This document shows positions 9,490-19,200 of a stretch of DNA of 64,000 bases, one piece after another; positions within the stretch are counted from its first letter, which is position 1; each line of letters opens with the position of its first letter. Below the pieces are notes generated by a model. The model searched no databases. It had not been told where the DNA came from and was given only the letters and a program-made list of their open reading frames with translations. The stretch covers positions 91,079 through 155,078 of the forward strand of contig CAZNFX010000011.1 of NCBI GenBank assembly GCA_964572845.1. The letters are read 5' to 3'. A program made the position numbers and the translations under genes. Source of the stretch: Bin55 sp964572845. Lineage in GTDB: Bacteria > Pseudomonadota > Gammaproteobacteria > Pseudomonadales > Azotimanducaceae.

Positions 9490-10653
9490 ATGTTCGAGCA
9501 GATCTTCTCCATCACCGGAATGAACCTGCGCAACATTCCGTCGCGGTGGAGCACGTCTTTGGTAGTTGTCGTAGGAATCGGTGGAGTTGTCGCCGTTCTC
9601 GTCGCTATGCTGGCGATGGCGACTGGTTTGGAAAACGTCTTCTCAAAATCCATTGCGTCCGATAGAGCGATAGCGGTACGCACTGGTTCGGATTCCGAAA
9701 TGTCGAGCAATCTGTCCTTGGAGGCCGCCAGGATTGTCGCTACTCTTGATGGAGTCGCGATGGCAACTCCTGAGCTCTATGTCGTAGCCGATGTTCCCAA
9801 AAAGAACACAGGTACTCCTGCCAACATGGTAGTTCGCGGAGTTGAGCAAGGTTCGTTTGACATTCGACCGGAGTTCGAACTCTCTCAGGGTCGAATGTTT
9901 GAGACCGGCAGAAACGAAGTTATCGTTGGTGTCAAAGCTCTAGCCGAATTTGCGGGGCTGGACATCGGAAGCCGATTGGTGGTTCGTGACACCGCTTGGG
10001 AGGTCGTCGGCGTCTTCGAGACCGACGGGTCAGTTGATGAATCAGAAGTTTGGGCGGACATGACCGTGGTGCAATCGGCGTTTCGGCGAGGTCAGTCAAT
10101 TACTGCAGTTCGCGTTTTACTGGAGTCAATCGATCGCTATGATTCAGTGTTGGCTCTGGTAGAAGATGACCCTCGGCTACCGATCAATTTGACGCGAGAG
10201 GAAGAGTGGTACGCGTCTCAAGCTGAGTCTTCGACTCAAGTTATCCGAATATTCGGAGTCGCAGTTGCAGTGATCATGAGCATAGGTGCGATCTTTGCGG
10301 CATTGAACACTATGTACTCAGCAGTCGCTTCGAGAACATTTGAAATTGCCACGCTGCGAGCTGTAGGGTTTCGCGGAGGTCCCATCTTGGTGTCAGTACT
10401 TTCGGAGTCGATGGCACTAGCGATAGTTGGGGGGCTCGTGGGGGCAGCGCTGGCCTACCTTGCATTCAACGGTTTTACTGTGTCGACACTCAGTCAACAG
10501 TCGTTCTCGATGGTGGCGTTTGAGTTCTCTGTTACACCCACGTTGATTGTCCAAAGTCTCGTCTTGAGCGTGGTACTTGGATTTATTGGAGGCATTTTCC
10601 CCGCGTTTCGAGCTGTGTTTCTACCAGTGACAACAGCCTTGCGAGGAGAGTAG
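9490..10653 (+). CDS. FtsX/MacB-type ABC transporter permease (second of two)
   Basis: A 387-residue permease with the same layout as its neighbour: an N-terminal TM at about 20-42, a periplasmic domain, and three C-terminal TMs. The coupling motif is SRTFEIATLRAVGF. It starts 15 nt after the first permease. An adaptor, one ATPase and two different permeases point to a heterodimeric MacB-like exporter, in contrast to E. coli MacB, where ATPase and permease are fused and homodimeric. The exported substrate is unknown. It converges on the flavodoxin-like gene with only 10 nt between stops and no visible terminator. Confidence 0.92.
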   Translation: MFEQIFSITGMNLRNIPSRWSTSLVVVVGIGGVVAVLVAMLAMATGLENVFSKSIASDRAIAVRTGSDSEMSSNLSLEAARIVATLDGVAMATPELYVVADVPKKNTGTPANMVVRGVEQGSFDIRPEFELSQGRMFETGRNEVIVGVKALAEFAGLDIGSRLVVRDTAWEVVGVFETDGSVDESEVWADMTVVQSAFRRGQSITAVRVLLESIDRYDSVLALVEDDPRLPINLTREEEWYASQAESSTQVIRIFGVAVAVIMSIGAIFAALNTMYSAVASRTFEIATLRAVGFRGGPILVSVLSESMALAIVGGLVGAALAYLAFNGFTVSTLSQQSFSMVAFEFSVTPTLIVQSLVLSVVLGFIGGIFPAFRAVFLPVTTALRGE

Positions 10654-10663
10654 GCACGTCTAG

Positions 10664-11137
10664 TCAATAGATCCCGATATCGAGGGCGGCTGCGAACGTT
10701 TGACCTAGTTCGCGACATTTTCGGACATCAGCTGACGTGATATCTCCCTTTACGACAAGGGGTTCTTGAGCTTCCACAAACGGATATCCTGTGACAATTC
10801 GCCGGATCGCCGTGAGTGCGCCGGTTCCGTCGTTGCCTGCTTTTATGAAAACTGTGTAGGGCAATGGTGAAATCTTGCCTTCCACTTCGTAAAAAGTTCG
10901 GTCAAAAAAGTCTTTGAGAGCACCTGACATATAGCCAAAATTCTCAGGTGTTCCAAGTATCAGTGCGTTAGCGGCCAAGAGATCGTCCGCATCCGCGTCA
11001 AACGCCGACTTGGTTATGACATTGACACTATCCAAGTTCTCCTGCAATGCACCATCCAGGACGGCATTGGCCAAGCGGCTTGTAGACCCCGACTTCGAGT
11101 GGTAGACAATCAGCAATGTCTTCTTAGGTCCACACAT
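10664..11137 (-). CDS. Flavodoxin-like / NAD(P)H-dependent FMN reductase-family protein
   Basis: A 157-residue flavodoxin-fold protein. The N-terminal strand-loop LLIVYHSKSGSTSRLA is the FMN phosphate-binding loop. LILGTPENFGYMSGALKDFFDR is the second FMN-contacting loop and helix seen in flavodoxin and WrbA-like reductases. It is probably cytoplasmic and FMN-dependent, with unknown redox partners. It is monocistronic in appearance, between convergent permeases and a 241-nt spacer (11138-11378) in which I see no gene. Confidence 0.85.
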   Translation of the reverse strand: MCGPKKTLLIVYHSKSGSTSRLANAVLDGALQENLDSVNVITKSAFDADADDLLAANALILGTPENFGYMSGALKDFFDRTFYEVEGKISPLPYTVFIKAGNDGTGALTAIRRIVTGYPFVEAQEPLVVKGDITSADVRKCRELGQTFAAALDIGIY

Positions 11138-11378
11138 AGCTTCGTGGTTTCAAATTCGACGGCTAGCACACCCCGAGGGGATATTCACTGAGATAGATGG
11201 CACATTGCAATTCCTACATCCCATATTGCCAGCTCTCCGGAGATCATGGCACGTCGTTTTGATTGACTCGAGGTGTTTGTGCAAACGCTCCGAACATTCG
11301 AAAAAGCTAGTGAACGCGGAGCAATTTGGAGTGGAAGTGGCGGACAAGCTCCGAAACCTCCTCTACTGGCGTTAGCGG

Positions 11379-14300
11379 TTATTGCTTTTCAACATCAGAT
11401 TGAGTCCATCGGATCGCATCTGCATAAACAATGGACCTGTTAGTAGCTCCGATAACGTCAACATTCACATTGCCTGTCAGAAGATCAAAATTTCCAACGT
11501 ACCTCCACTCTGGTGCTGACGTCACAGGATCTACCTTTGCATTCCATGTATCTGCACCACTGCTAACTTGCAATTGGAAGTTTGCCAATTCCGGGTAGCC
11601 AAACCATAACGACCCGTCATGTACGTGAAAATCTAGTGTCCATTGGCCGGCATGAGGTATTTCCGTCGCAAATCGAGCTAGTTTTGTCTTGCGACTGTTA
11701 CCCACGTATGTCATTGCCAATGTGCCACGATAGAGACCATATGCATTTTGCTCATTGGTCCGCCTCCACCAACCCTGCGGCAGCACATACCACTCTCCCA
11801 GATTGGGAAGTTGAGCGTCGTGTTCAACTTCTGGAAGCGGCCAGAGAAACCAACGTGCCGGACCAATCAATCTGGAATGTTGCAAGAATGTCCGTGGCTG
11901 TTCGACAGAAAATCCTGCATCTTGGTCGTCAATCACTATTCCCACTTGTTCCGGTTCCCAATCACTCTCGATTTCGAGACTACTGGGAACTTCATCCCTG
12001 TGCCAAGGAATGTTTGTCACATCCAATGGAATATGCAGGTCTCCCCGATTCAACGACAAGCCTGTATAAACTCTGAATCGTTTTGTATTGTCAAGAACTG
12101 GAGGGTTTTCGGAGACAAAACTGATTTCTCTGGCGGACTCACCGTCGATGCGAACCGACACGGTTTCGTTCTGGTGATTGACGTTTACAAATCCGTCGAC
12201 TGGTCGAGTGTTGCGTATTGCAAACTTGGTTTGGTAGCGCGTATTCCCGTCTTTGTCGTCCGACAGCCTCACTATTGTTGCTCGAGAGGCAATGAACCCT
12301 GGTATGGTCGAGGCAGTAAACCATTCGGTCAGAAACGGATGCACCTCAATATCGTGCTCTCGTAGGGATGCGATCAAGTCGTTGTATTGAAAGGTACGTC
12401 CATAGAACCTTTTGCGTAGCGTAGCGAGCCATGCAAGTATCTTGTCGGTGTCTTGCTCATATCTACTGAATGCATCTGCGACTTTCTCTACCTTCAGCAT
12501 TGCCAACTCAAGGTCCCTCTTGTGACCCAGATCAGAAGGTAGGTCTGCTAATGAATTTTTCTCAATGCTATCGAGAATGGAGCTACGTCGTGCATACGCC
12601 TGCTCTTGCTGCTGAATTCTTGAACGGTAGATTGATTGACCCGCCGAGTCGACTTCAAATAGATATAACGGGTGTACTGTTGCCATTCTTAGAAATGGGA
12701 TTGCCGCGTAGATCGAAAACCACCGAATGTCACTGAACGCAAACCATAGATCATGAATCTCGTCTTGCATGTAGTTTGAAAGTAGCGAATCTATGAAGTG
12801 GTCTAACAGCTCGGACTGGTGCCCCGAAGCTGAAGTCGCATGCGACCAATAGTGTCGGTGAATGGTGTTAAACGGATTATCTGTTCCCAGCCCATTCTGG
12901 AAGAAACTACTGAACCGAATGAATTTCAACTGGGGGTCTAGTTGCCGTTTCAAAGCAAGGTCAATGCGCGCAACGGGGAATCCACGCTCCTTTAGCAATA
13001 TTGCACCTGGCACCGCATTTTGTGAATCCATTCTCCATCCGCCTCCCACTGTTCGCAGTCGGTTTGGCACTTCTACAACCGACAGCGAATTTTGCGTTGG
13101 ATGTAGCTCGACTTGAGACAATTTCTGCAACACCTGGGATGTGGCCAAATGTAGTTCTTCTACTAATTGCTCCGGCATGCTCAGATTCCTGGCATGTTGG
13201 GCATGAAGAAGTACCGAGAATGTAACACCGTCAATTTCGGTTGTTGCGGTTACGAAATTGGAGGCAAACAACCCACACTCAGCCACTGGTGCATCGGGTT
13301 TCACAGCGTATCCATCCGACATCGAATCGCTCGTCCTATGCACACCGGTACCAGCCAGTAGCCATGCGGCATTGGTGAGTTCGACGGACAAGTCAAGATC
13401 AAAGTAGTCTTTCTCGCGATTTACATCGCCGAACCGGTCATTGACAAGACCTGGAACGGGGTACCAATAGGATCCCGGCATCAACGCTACATAGCGGCGA
13501 TCGAATATGGAGGCATCCGTCCCCAACGATCGTGTCACCTCGAGGCTGGAATTGGGGTCAAGCGTATAGTCATAGTGTGCATCTAGGAACGAAAACCTCG
13601 GGTCTGGAATTCCTCCAGCGACAACCCTAAGAATGTGCGTATTGTCAGATTCGAGCGATTGTTTATGTATTACTTCCAATATACCGTTTGCAAAAGAAAA
13701 TTCTTGTGTAGTTCCATTGAGCTCAATGCCTGAAATCTTCATTCCTGGATTGAGTGTGAAGACTAGGTCGTTCGCGGGGTGTTCTGAACTCACGTTGAAG
13801 TGGAGATGAAGATCGATCTCCAATTGCTTTCTTGGTTCTATACGCACGTCTCCTTGAATCCTTTGCACATCCACATGACCGTCGATCTCGTACGTTTGGT
13901 GTGCCATACGCCAAGTAGCAAACTCACTCTTTTGCTGCAGGACGTTAATTCCGGCCGCTGAAAATGTTCCTAGTACAACAGCAGAAAGTCCCGCAGCCAC
14001 AAAGAACTTGGGTGCATGAGTGGGAGCATCCCGTCGTCGATATAGCCAAACTGCGAGAGTAGTGAATAACGCTGCAAGAGCTATGGTTCCTAGCCGAAGC
14101 GTAAGCGAGGTCATTGAGGGTAGTTCAGGGAGAACGTCTGAGACGATGAGCGTATCGTTTGATGAGGGAGAAACCAAATCTAAAAGGGCAAAAGGCGTGA
14201 TCTGTACAAGGAGACTCCACCCGCACATACTTGCAAGAGCTAACGCGAATGTGATCAGGCGATTGCGAAAAACACTGCTAAGAAAGACTACAAACGAACA

Positions 14301-14807
14301 CCAGAGAAGTAGCGTGACGGGAGCGTCAAGGAGTAGTAGGTTGAAAATGGAATGAAGTTGTAGGGAGCCGCCAAATTCGAAGCGAGACCATTGTGCAATC
14401 AACCCAAACGAATGCATGGCCAGGACGTTTGCGGCCACAACCACCCAGACAAGTCCGGTGTAGCCGAGTATCCGTCCGGCCAGGTATTCGGCGTTACTTA
14501 GGGGTCGTGACTCCAAGACTTCGGAAATTCGGTTCCGTGAGTGTCGATGGTCGACATCGAAGAGAAGAAACAACGCAGCCACTTGGAATATGAGGAAGTA
14601 GGTAGGGTCAATGTTGCCCAAGAGGTAAAGTGGCGTTGCCCCCACGAAACTTGGAGAGTAGGGAGCTACAAAGGATTGGACGATGCAAGAAATTACATAT
14701 GCTGCGACGGACAAAATTGTCAGCAGTACGGCGGCTACCCGAAGTCGCAGCAAGCGATACGCTGATCGAATCTCTGCGCGAGCAACCTGAAGTGTGTTCT
14801 CAATCAT
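11379..14807 (-). CDS. ABC-2-type permease fused to large extracytoplasmic domain with golvesin-like C-terminus
   Basis: A 1142-residue multidomain membrane protein. The first 290 residues contain about six or seven hydrophobic helices resembling an ABC-2 permease; DVDHRHSRNRISEVLESRPLS followed by a TM is typical of that family. From about residue 300 comes a long extracytoplasmic region with weak similarity to the beta-sandwich and helical domains of M1 aminopeptidases, as in the known ABC-2/M1 fusions. I find no HExxH zinc motif, so peptidase activity is unlikely. The last 130 residues, ending YADAIRWT, look like a golvesin-type carbohydrate or ligand-binding beta-sandwich. No ATPase gene is adjacent. 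Domain assignment is by eye; the reading frame is clear. Confidence 0.8.
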   Translation of the reverse strand: MIENTLQVARAEIRSAYRLLRLRVAAVLLTILSVAAYVISCIVQSFVAPYSPSFVGATPLYLLGNIDPTYFLIFQVAALFLLFDVDHRHSRNRISEVLESRPLSNAEYLAGRILGYTGLVWVVVAANVLAMHSFGLIAQWSRFEFGGSLQLHSIFNLLLLDAPVTLLLWCSFVVFLSSVFRNRLITFALALASMCGWSLLVQITPFALLDLVSPSSNDTLIVSDVLPELPSMTSLTLRLGTIALAALFTTLAVWLYRRRDAPTHAPKFFVAAGLSAVVLGTFSAAGINVLQQKSEFATWRMAHQTYEIDGHVDVQRIQGDVRIEPRKQLEIDLHLHFNVSSEHPANDLVFTLNPGMKISGIELNGTTQEFSFANGILEVIHKQSLESDNTHILRVVAGGIPDPRFSFLDAHYDYTLDPNSSLEVTRSLGTDASIFDRRYVALMPGSYWYPVPGLVNDRFGDVNREKDYFDLDLSVELTNAAWLLAGTGVHRTSDSMSDGYAVKPDAPVAECGLFASNFVTATTEIDGVTFSVLLHAQHARNLSMPEQLVEELHLATSQVLQKLSQVELHPTQNSLSVVEVPNRLRTVGGGWRMDSQNAVPGAILLKERGFPVARIDLALKRQLDPQLKFIRFSSFFQNGLGTDNPFNTIHRHYWSHATSASGHQSELLDHFIDSLLSNYMQDEIHDLWFAFSDIRWFSIYAAIPFLRMATVHPLYLFEVDSAGQSIYRSRIQQQEQAYARRSSILDSIEKNSLADLPSDLGHKRDLELAMLKVEKVADAFSRYEQDTDKILAWLATLRKRFYGRTFQYNDLIASLREHDIEVHPFLTEWFTASTIPGFIASRATIVRLSDDKDGNTRYQTKFAIRNTRPVDGFVNVNHQNETVSVRIDGESAREISFVSENPPVLDNTKRFRVYTGLSLNRGDLHIPLDVTNIPWHRDEVPSSLEIESDWEPEQVGIVIDDQDAGFSVEQPRTFLQHSRLIGPARWFLWPLPEVEHDAQLPNLGEWYVLPQGWWRRTNEQNAYGLYRGTLAMTYVGNSRKTKLARFATEIPHAGQWTLDFHVHDGSLWFGYPELANFQLQVSSGADTWNAKVDPVTSAPEWRYVGNFDLLTGNVNVDVIGATNRSIVYADAIRWTQSDVEKQ

Positions 14808-15069
14808 GTGTGGAGTTGCTGCCTATCCTCAGAACCAAAACCGAGAGATGTTTCAATGCAAACGGACAGCACCTTCAATCAGTAGACTGACGATGCCGTA
14901 GCCCCAGTGCGTCAAGCTCAATTAGAATACACCCTCCCGTAACGGCGAAGCTAAAGCTGCTTTCCGCCGCAGACTTGTCCTTGGTTCCTTTACGATTCCA
15001 AGTGTTGGTACCGAGCCGAAAGAGGGCTTGTCTTCGATTCTCGTTCAAGTTTAGGTAGGTGTCGAATCC

Positions 15070-16284
15070 ATGGTTGACATACGGCTTGATGACATTCGTG
15101 CAGCACACGAACGAATCAAGGGAAGCATAGTAAACACCCAATTCTCAAAATCGGAAACACTGTCCAGCGAAACAGGTTGCGACCTTTCCTTCAAATTTGA
15201 AAACCATCAGTTCACGGCGTCGTTCAAGGAACGCGGGGCTCTGAACAAGCTGCTTTTGCTATCGGATGAGCAACGCAGACACGGCGTTGTAGCTGCTTCG
15301 GCGGGGAACCACGCTCAGGCATTGGCTAGACATGGGCAAATATTGGGTATTCCGGTTCATGTAGTTATGCCCAAATTCACGCCCAACACCAAGGTCGAAC
15401 ACACCAAGGTGTTTGGTGCAAAGGTGACCATTCATGGTGAAAATGTGGATGGGTCAATGGATCTCGCTAAGGACCTGTCATCCGAATACTCCTATACCTT
15501 GGTGCATCCCTTCGACGACATTGAGGTAATTCAAGGTCAGGGCACGATAGGACTGGAACTACTGGAGCAAGACGACAGTATCGACACGATAGTCGTTCCC
15601 ATTGGAGGCGGAGGCCTAATCTGCGGAATAGCGTCAGCAGTAAAGCAAGTCAAGCCGTCGCTACGTGTAATCGGAGTGCAGGTCGATACGTTCAATACGG
15701 CTTTTGCACATTTTCATCGTCTTGATCCCACCGAGCATCGTTCGGCGTTAACCATTGCCGAGGGCATTGCCGTAAAGCGTCCAGGAGAGGTTACAAGACC
15801 CATGATCAATTCGCTGCTGGACGATGTTGTGCAAGTTACCGAACAGCAAATTGAGACTGCGATATTCACGTTGTTGGAAATTGAAAAGACTGTCGTAGAG
15901 GGAGCGGGTGCAGCCAGTCTCGCGGCTGTAATGGCTCATCCGGATGTAGCTCGTGGACGAACAGCACTCATAGTATCTGGCGGAAACATCGAAATGATGA
16001 CTTTGTCCGCAGTGCTTCAGAGAGGTCTTGTACGCAAAAATCGTCTAGTGAGGTTACGGGTGATATTGCCGGATGTGCCTGGTTCGCTGGCCAAACTAGC
16101 ACAGCACCTAGGTCTATTGGATAGCAATATTGTGGACATCGTGCATCGGAGGACATTTCACTCCTCTACAGTAGGTGCGCAACCGCTCGATATTTCGCTG
16201 CACCTCTGTAGCGAAGAGGAGTCGGAGTTCGTGTTGGATTCGCTACGGAAGCAGGGCTACGAGGCGTCCCTTCTCGTCAATTGA
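15070..16284 (+). CDS. Threonine ammonia-lyase (threonine dehydratase), ACT-domain form
   Basis: A 404-residue PLP enzyme that converts threonine to 2-oxobutyrate and ammonia. Lys53 in FTASFKERGA is the Schiff-base lysine. PIGGGGLICG, near residue 178, is the phosphate-binding glycine loop. VEGAGAASLAA is also conserved. The C-terminal 80 residues (RLRVILPDVPGSLAKLAQHLG) form a single ACT-like domain, as in the shorter catabolic-type enzymes rather than the two-domain biosynthetic IlvA. The ATG at 15070 follows a 262-nt region divergent from the ABC-2 fusion. The product can be taken to propionyl-CoA, a possible substrate for the carboxylase encoded convergently 5 nt away. Confidence 0.93.
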   Translation: MVDIRLDDIRAAHERIKGSIVNTQFSKSETLSSETGCDLSFKFENHQFTASFKERGALNKLLLLSDEQRRHGVVAASAGNHAQALARHGQILGIPVHVVMPKFTPNTKVEHTKVFGAKVTIHGENVDGSMDLAKDLSSEYSYTLVHPFDDIEVIQGQGTIGLELLEQDDSIDTIVVPIGGGGLICGIASAVKQVKPSLRVIGVQVDTFNTAFAHFHRLDPTEHRSALTIAEGIAVKRPGEVTRPMINSLLDDVVQVTEQQIETAIFTLLEIEKTVVEGAGAASLAAVMAHPDVARGRTALIVSGGNIEMMTLSAVLQRGLVRKNRLVRLRVILPDVPGSLAKLAQHLGLLDSNIVDIVHRRTFHSSTVGAQPLDISLHLCSEEESEFVLDSLRKQGYEASLLVN

Positions 16285-16289
16285 CGGCT

Positions 16290-19200
16290 CTACCAAGTGT
16301 CTATGTAGGGATACTTCTTCTCGGTTCGCGGTTGTCGAGGCGGTAGCCGCTTAAGACTGCTGGCAATCCAGCTCCGCGTATCTGCGGGGTCAATTACATC
16401 ATCCAGGCCTCCGCCAACTCCCGCATTTATTGCCTTGGCTCCCTCGTAGGCTCGAGCAACTCGCCTCTCAAACTCAATGCGGCGGTCTTCCGGGTCTTCA
16501 ATTGCTGCAAGTTCCTTCCTGAATCCGAGTTTTACGGAACCTTCTATGTTCATGCCTGCAAACTCCGCAGTGGGCCACGCGACGGTGAAGAATCCAACTA
16601 GGGAACTTGCACCACACATCGCCTGTACTCCCAACCCGTACGCCTTGCGAACAACTACGCCAAACAGCGGGGTAGTTAGGTTCGCGCCAGCATTGAACAT
16701 GCGCACACAATGCCTCACGAGCGCGGTTTTCTCGACATCCGGTCCGACCATCATGCCAGGACAATCCATCAAACTGAGCACCGGGAGATCGAAGGCATCG
16801 CAGAGTTGAATGAATCGTGCACCCTTGTCAGCGCCGTCCGAGTCAATTGCTCCTGCTAGATGGTGCGGGTTATTGGCTATCACTCCCATTGGCTTGCCTT
16901 CGACTCTAATGAAGGCCGTGATGACTCCGATCCCAAATTTCTCTCGGACCTCCAACACGGACCCGACATCGGCGATCGTATGCACGATGTCCTTCATGTT
17001 GTATAGGCGCAATCGGTTTTCTGGTACTACATGTCTGAGTTTTCTCTGGTCGTGAGATTCCCAACTCTCTACGTCTCCCTGGAAGTAGGAGAGATACTTC
17101 TTCGCAACTTGGACTGCGTCCGCCTCGTCCTTCGCCAGGATGTCGACAACGCCATTGGGAACCTGAAACGACATTGGCCCCACTTCTTCCGGAGTGTAGA
17201 TGCCCAATCCGCCACCTTCAATCATGGCAGGTCCACCCATTGCGACGGTGGTTTTTTCCGTAGCGATGATTACATCGCAGCAGGCGACTAGAGCTGTATT
17301 GCCAGCGAAAGTGCGGCCGTTTATGACGCTAATCATTGGAACAAGCCCAGACAACTTGGAGAATTGCGTAAATGTGTGCGTGTCAAACGCAACTCCCGGA
17401 CCCCGACTATCGTCGCCAGGCCGACCTCCGCCACCCTCGCCAAACAATATGAGCGGGATTCTGAACCGACTTGCCAACTCGAACATTCGGTCCTGTTTGT
17501 AGTGGTTGCGACCTCCCTGTGTACCGGCCAATACTGTGTAGTCGTAGTGAACCAACATGGTGCGAGCAGCGTCTTCACCGAACAAATCTGCGTTTACGGT
17601 GCCAATCCCTGCGATCAATCCGTCTGCGGGCGTATTTTTTCGCAGAGTTTCCATATCGTGCCGACTGTGCTGGCGGGCAACTATGAGCGGCCAATATTCC
17701 TTGAAGCTACCCGGATCCATGAGCTCCGCAATGTTCTCCCGGGGCATTCGATAGCCACGTGCATACCGTTTTGCAACAGCTTCAGGTCTGTTCTCGTCCT
17801 CTACATATGCATGTCGCTCATAGGTAAGCTTGAGGTCGTCGCGAATATGGTCTAGGTCGACTTCCTCAACTCCTTCCAAGCTTTGGTCCGAAATCTCGGC
17901 TCGCTCTACGAACACAATCGGATAGCCTTCTTTCACCACATCACCAGGTGCCATGGTTACTTTACGTACGATGCCATCGTGGTCGGCTGCAATGACATGC
18001 TCCATCTTCATTGCTTCTACCACGGCAACTTGTTGGCCCATTGCCACTTCGTCACCTTGGGAGACGGTGATCGAGACGATCGTTCCTTGAATGGAAGAAC
18101 TCAACCCAGTAGCACCCTCCAACTCAGGAATTGGCTCACTTGAGATCTCACGATCGTCCTGTTGTTGAGCTTCTGCTTTGATCTTGGCATCGTGATCGAA
18201 TAGTGCAAGTGGATCACTCGTGTCTACGCGAGCTCCTGCGAAACCATCGCCACCAGATCCAGATGCGGACTCCGCGCTTAAAGGTACGCGGCTCTTGTTG
18301 GCTTCGGAAGGAGCAGCAAGTGCCTCTATGTTGTCGTCGACCCATCTGGTGGTGATCTTGCCGTTGGCGAAATCTTCGTGTGCGATAGTGTTTTGCAGAA
18401 ACGGAATGTTGGTCTCCACTCCTTCAATGCGAAATTCGGAGAGTGCTCGCAGACTGCTTCTGACAGCGCTTTCAACCGTACGACCGCGAACAATTACCTT
18501 TGCAAGCAAGGAGTCGAAGTTGATGGATGTGGCATAGCCCGTGTAGCCCATCCCATCCGTACGTACTCCGGGACCACTTGGACTGTCGTAGGCGGTCAAT
18601 GTGCCGCTGGTAGGCACGACAGTGCCATTTGCAATCATCTTCTCCATATTTACACGAGCCTGAATCGCATATCCACTGCACTTTGGCGGCTGATCCAATT
18701 CAAGCTCGGCCAAGGTCTTACCGCTTGCTATCAGGAGTTGCGCCTGAACCAGATCGACTCCAGTAACTTCCTCTGTGATGGTGTGTTCAACCTGCAACCT
18801 AGCGTTAGTTTCGATGAAGTAGGTGCTCTCTCCACACACTAGAAATTCGAATGTGCCAAGACTCACGTAGTTAGTGTGCTCGGCGAACCGAATAGCTGCA
18901 TCGACGAGCCTATTTCGAACATTCTCGTCTAACTCCGGAGCTGGAGCAACTTCGACGACTTTTTGGTGTCTCCTTTGCGCGCTGCACTCCCGTTCATAGA
19001 GGTGGCTGACCGTACCTGTTTCGTCGCCAATGACCTGCACTTCTATATGCCGAGCATCCGAGATGAGTTCTTCTGCATACAGGGACTCATTACCAAAGGC
19101 GGCGTTTGCCTCGGAACTTGCCCTAGCGAAGGCTTCATCCAGCTCATCGGGATGAAACACCATGCGCGATCCCCGGCCGCCGCCCCCTGCAACTGCCTTG

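Noticed and set aside
11379..14807. Active M1 aminopeptidase in the ABC-2 fusion protein
   Set aside because: No HExxH followed by a distal Glu was found; HRHYWSH does not fit the motif.
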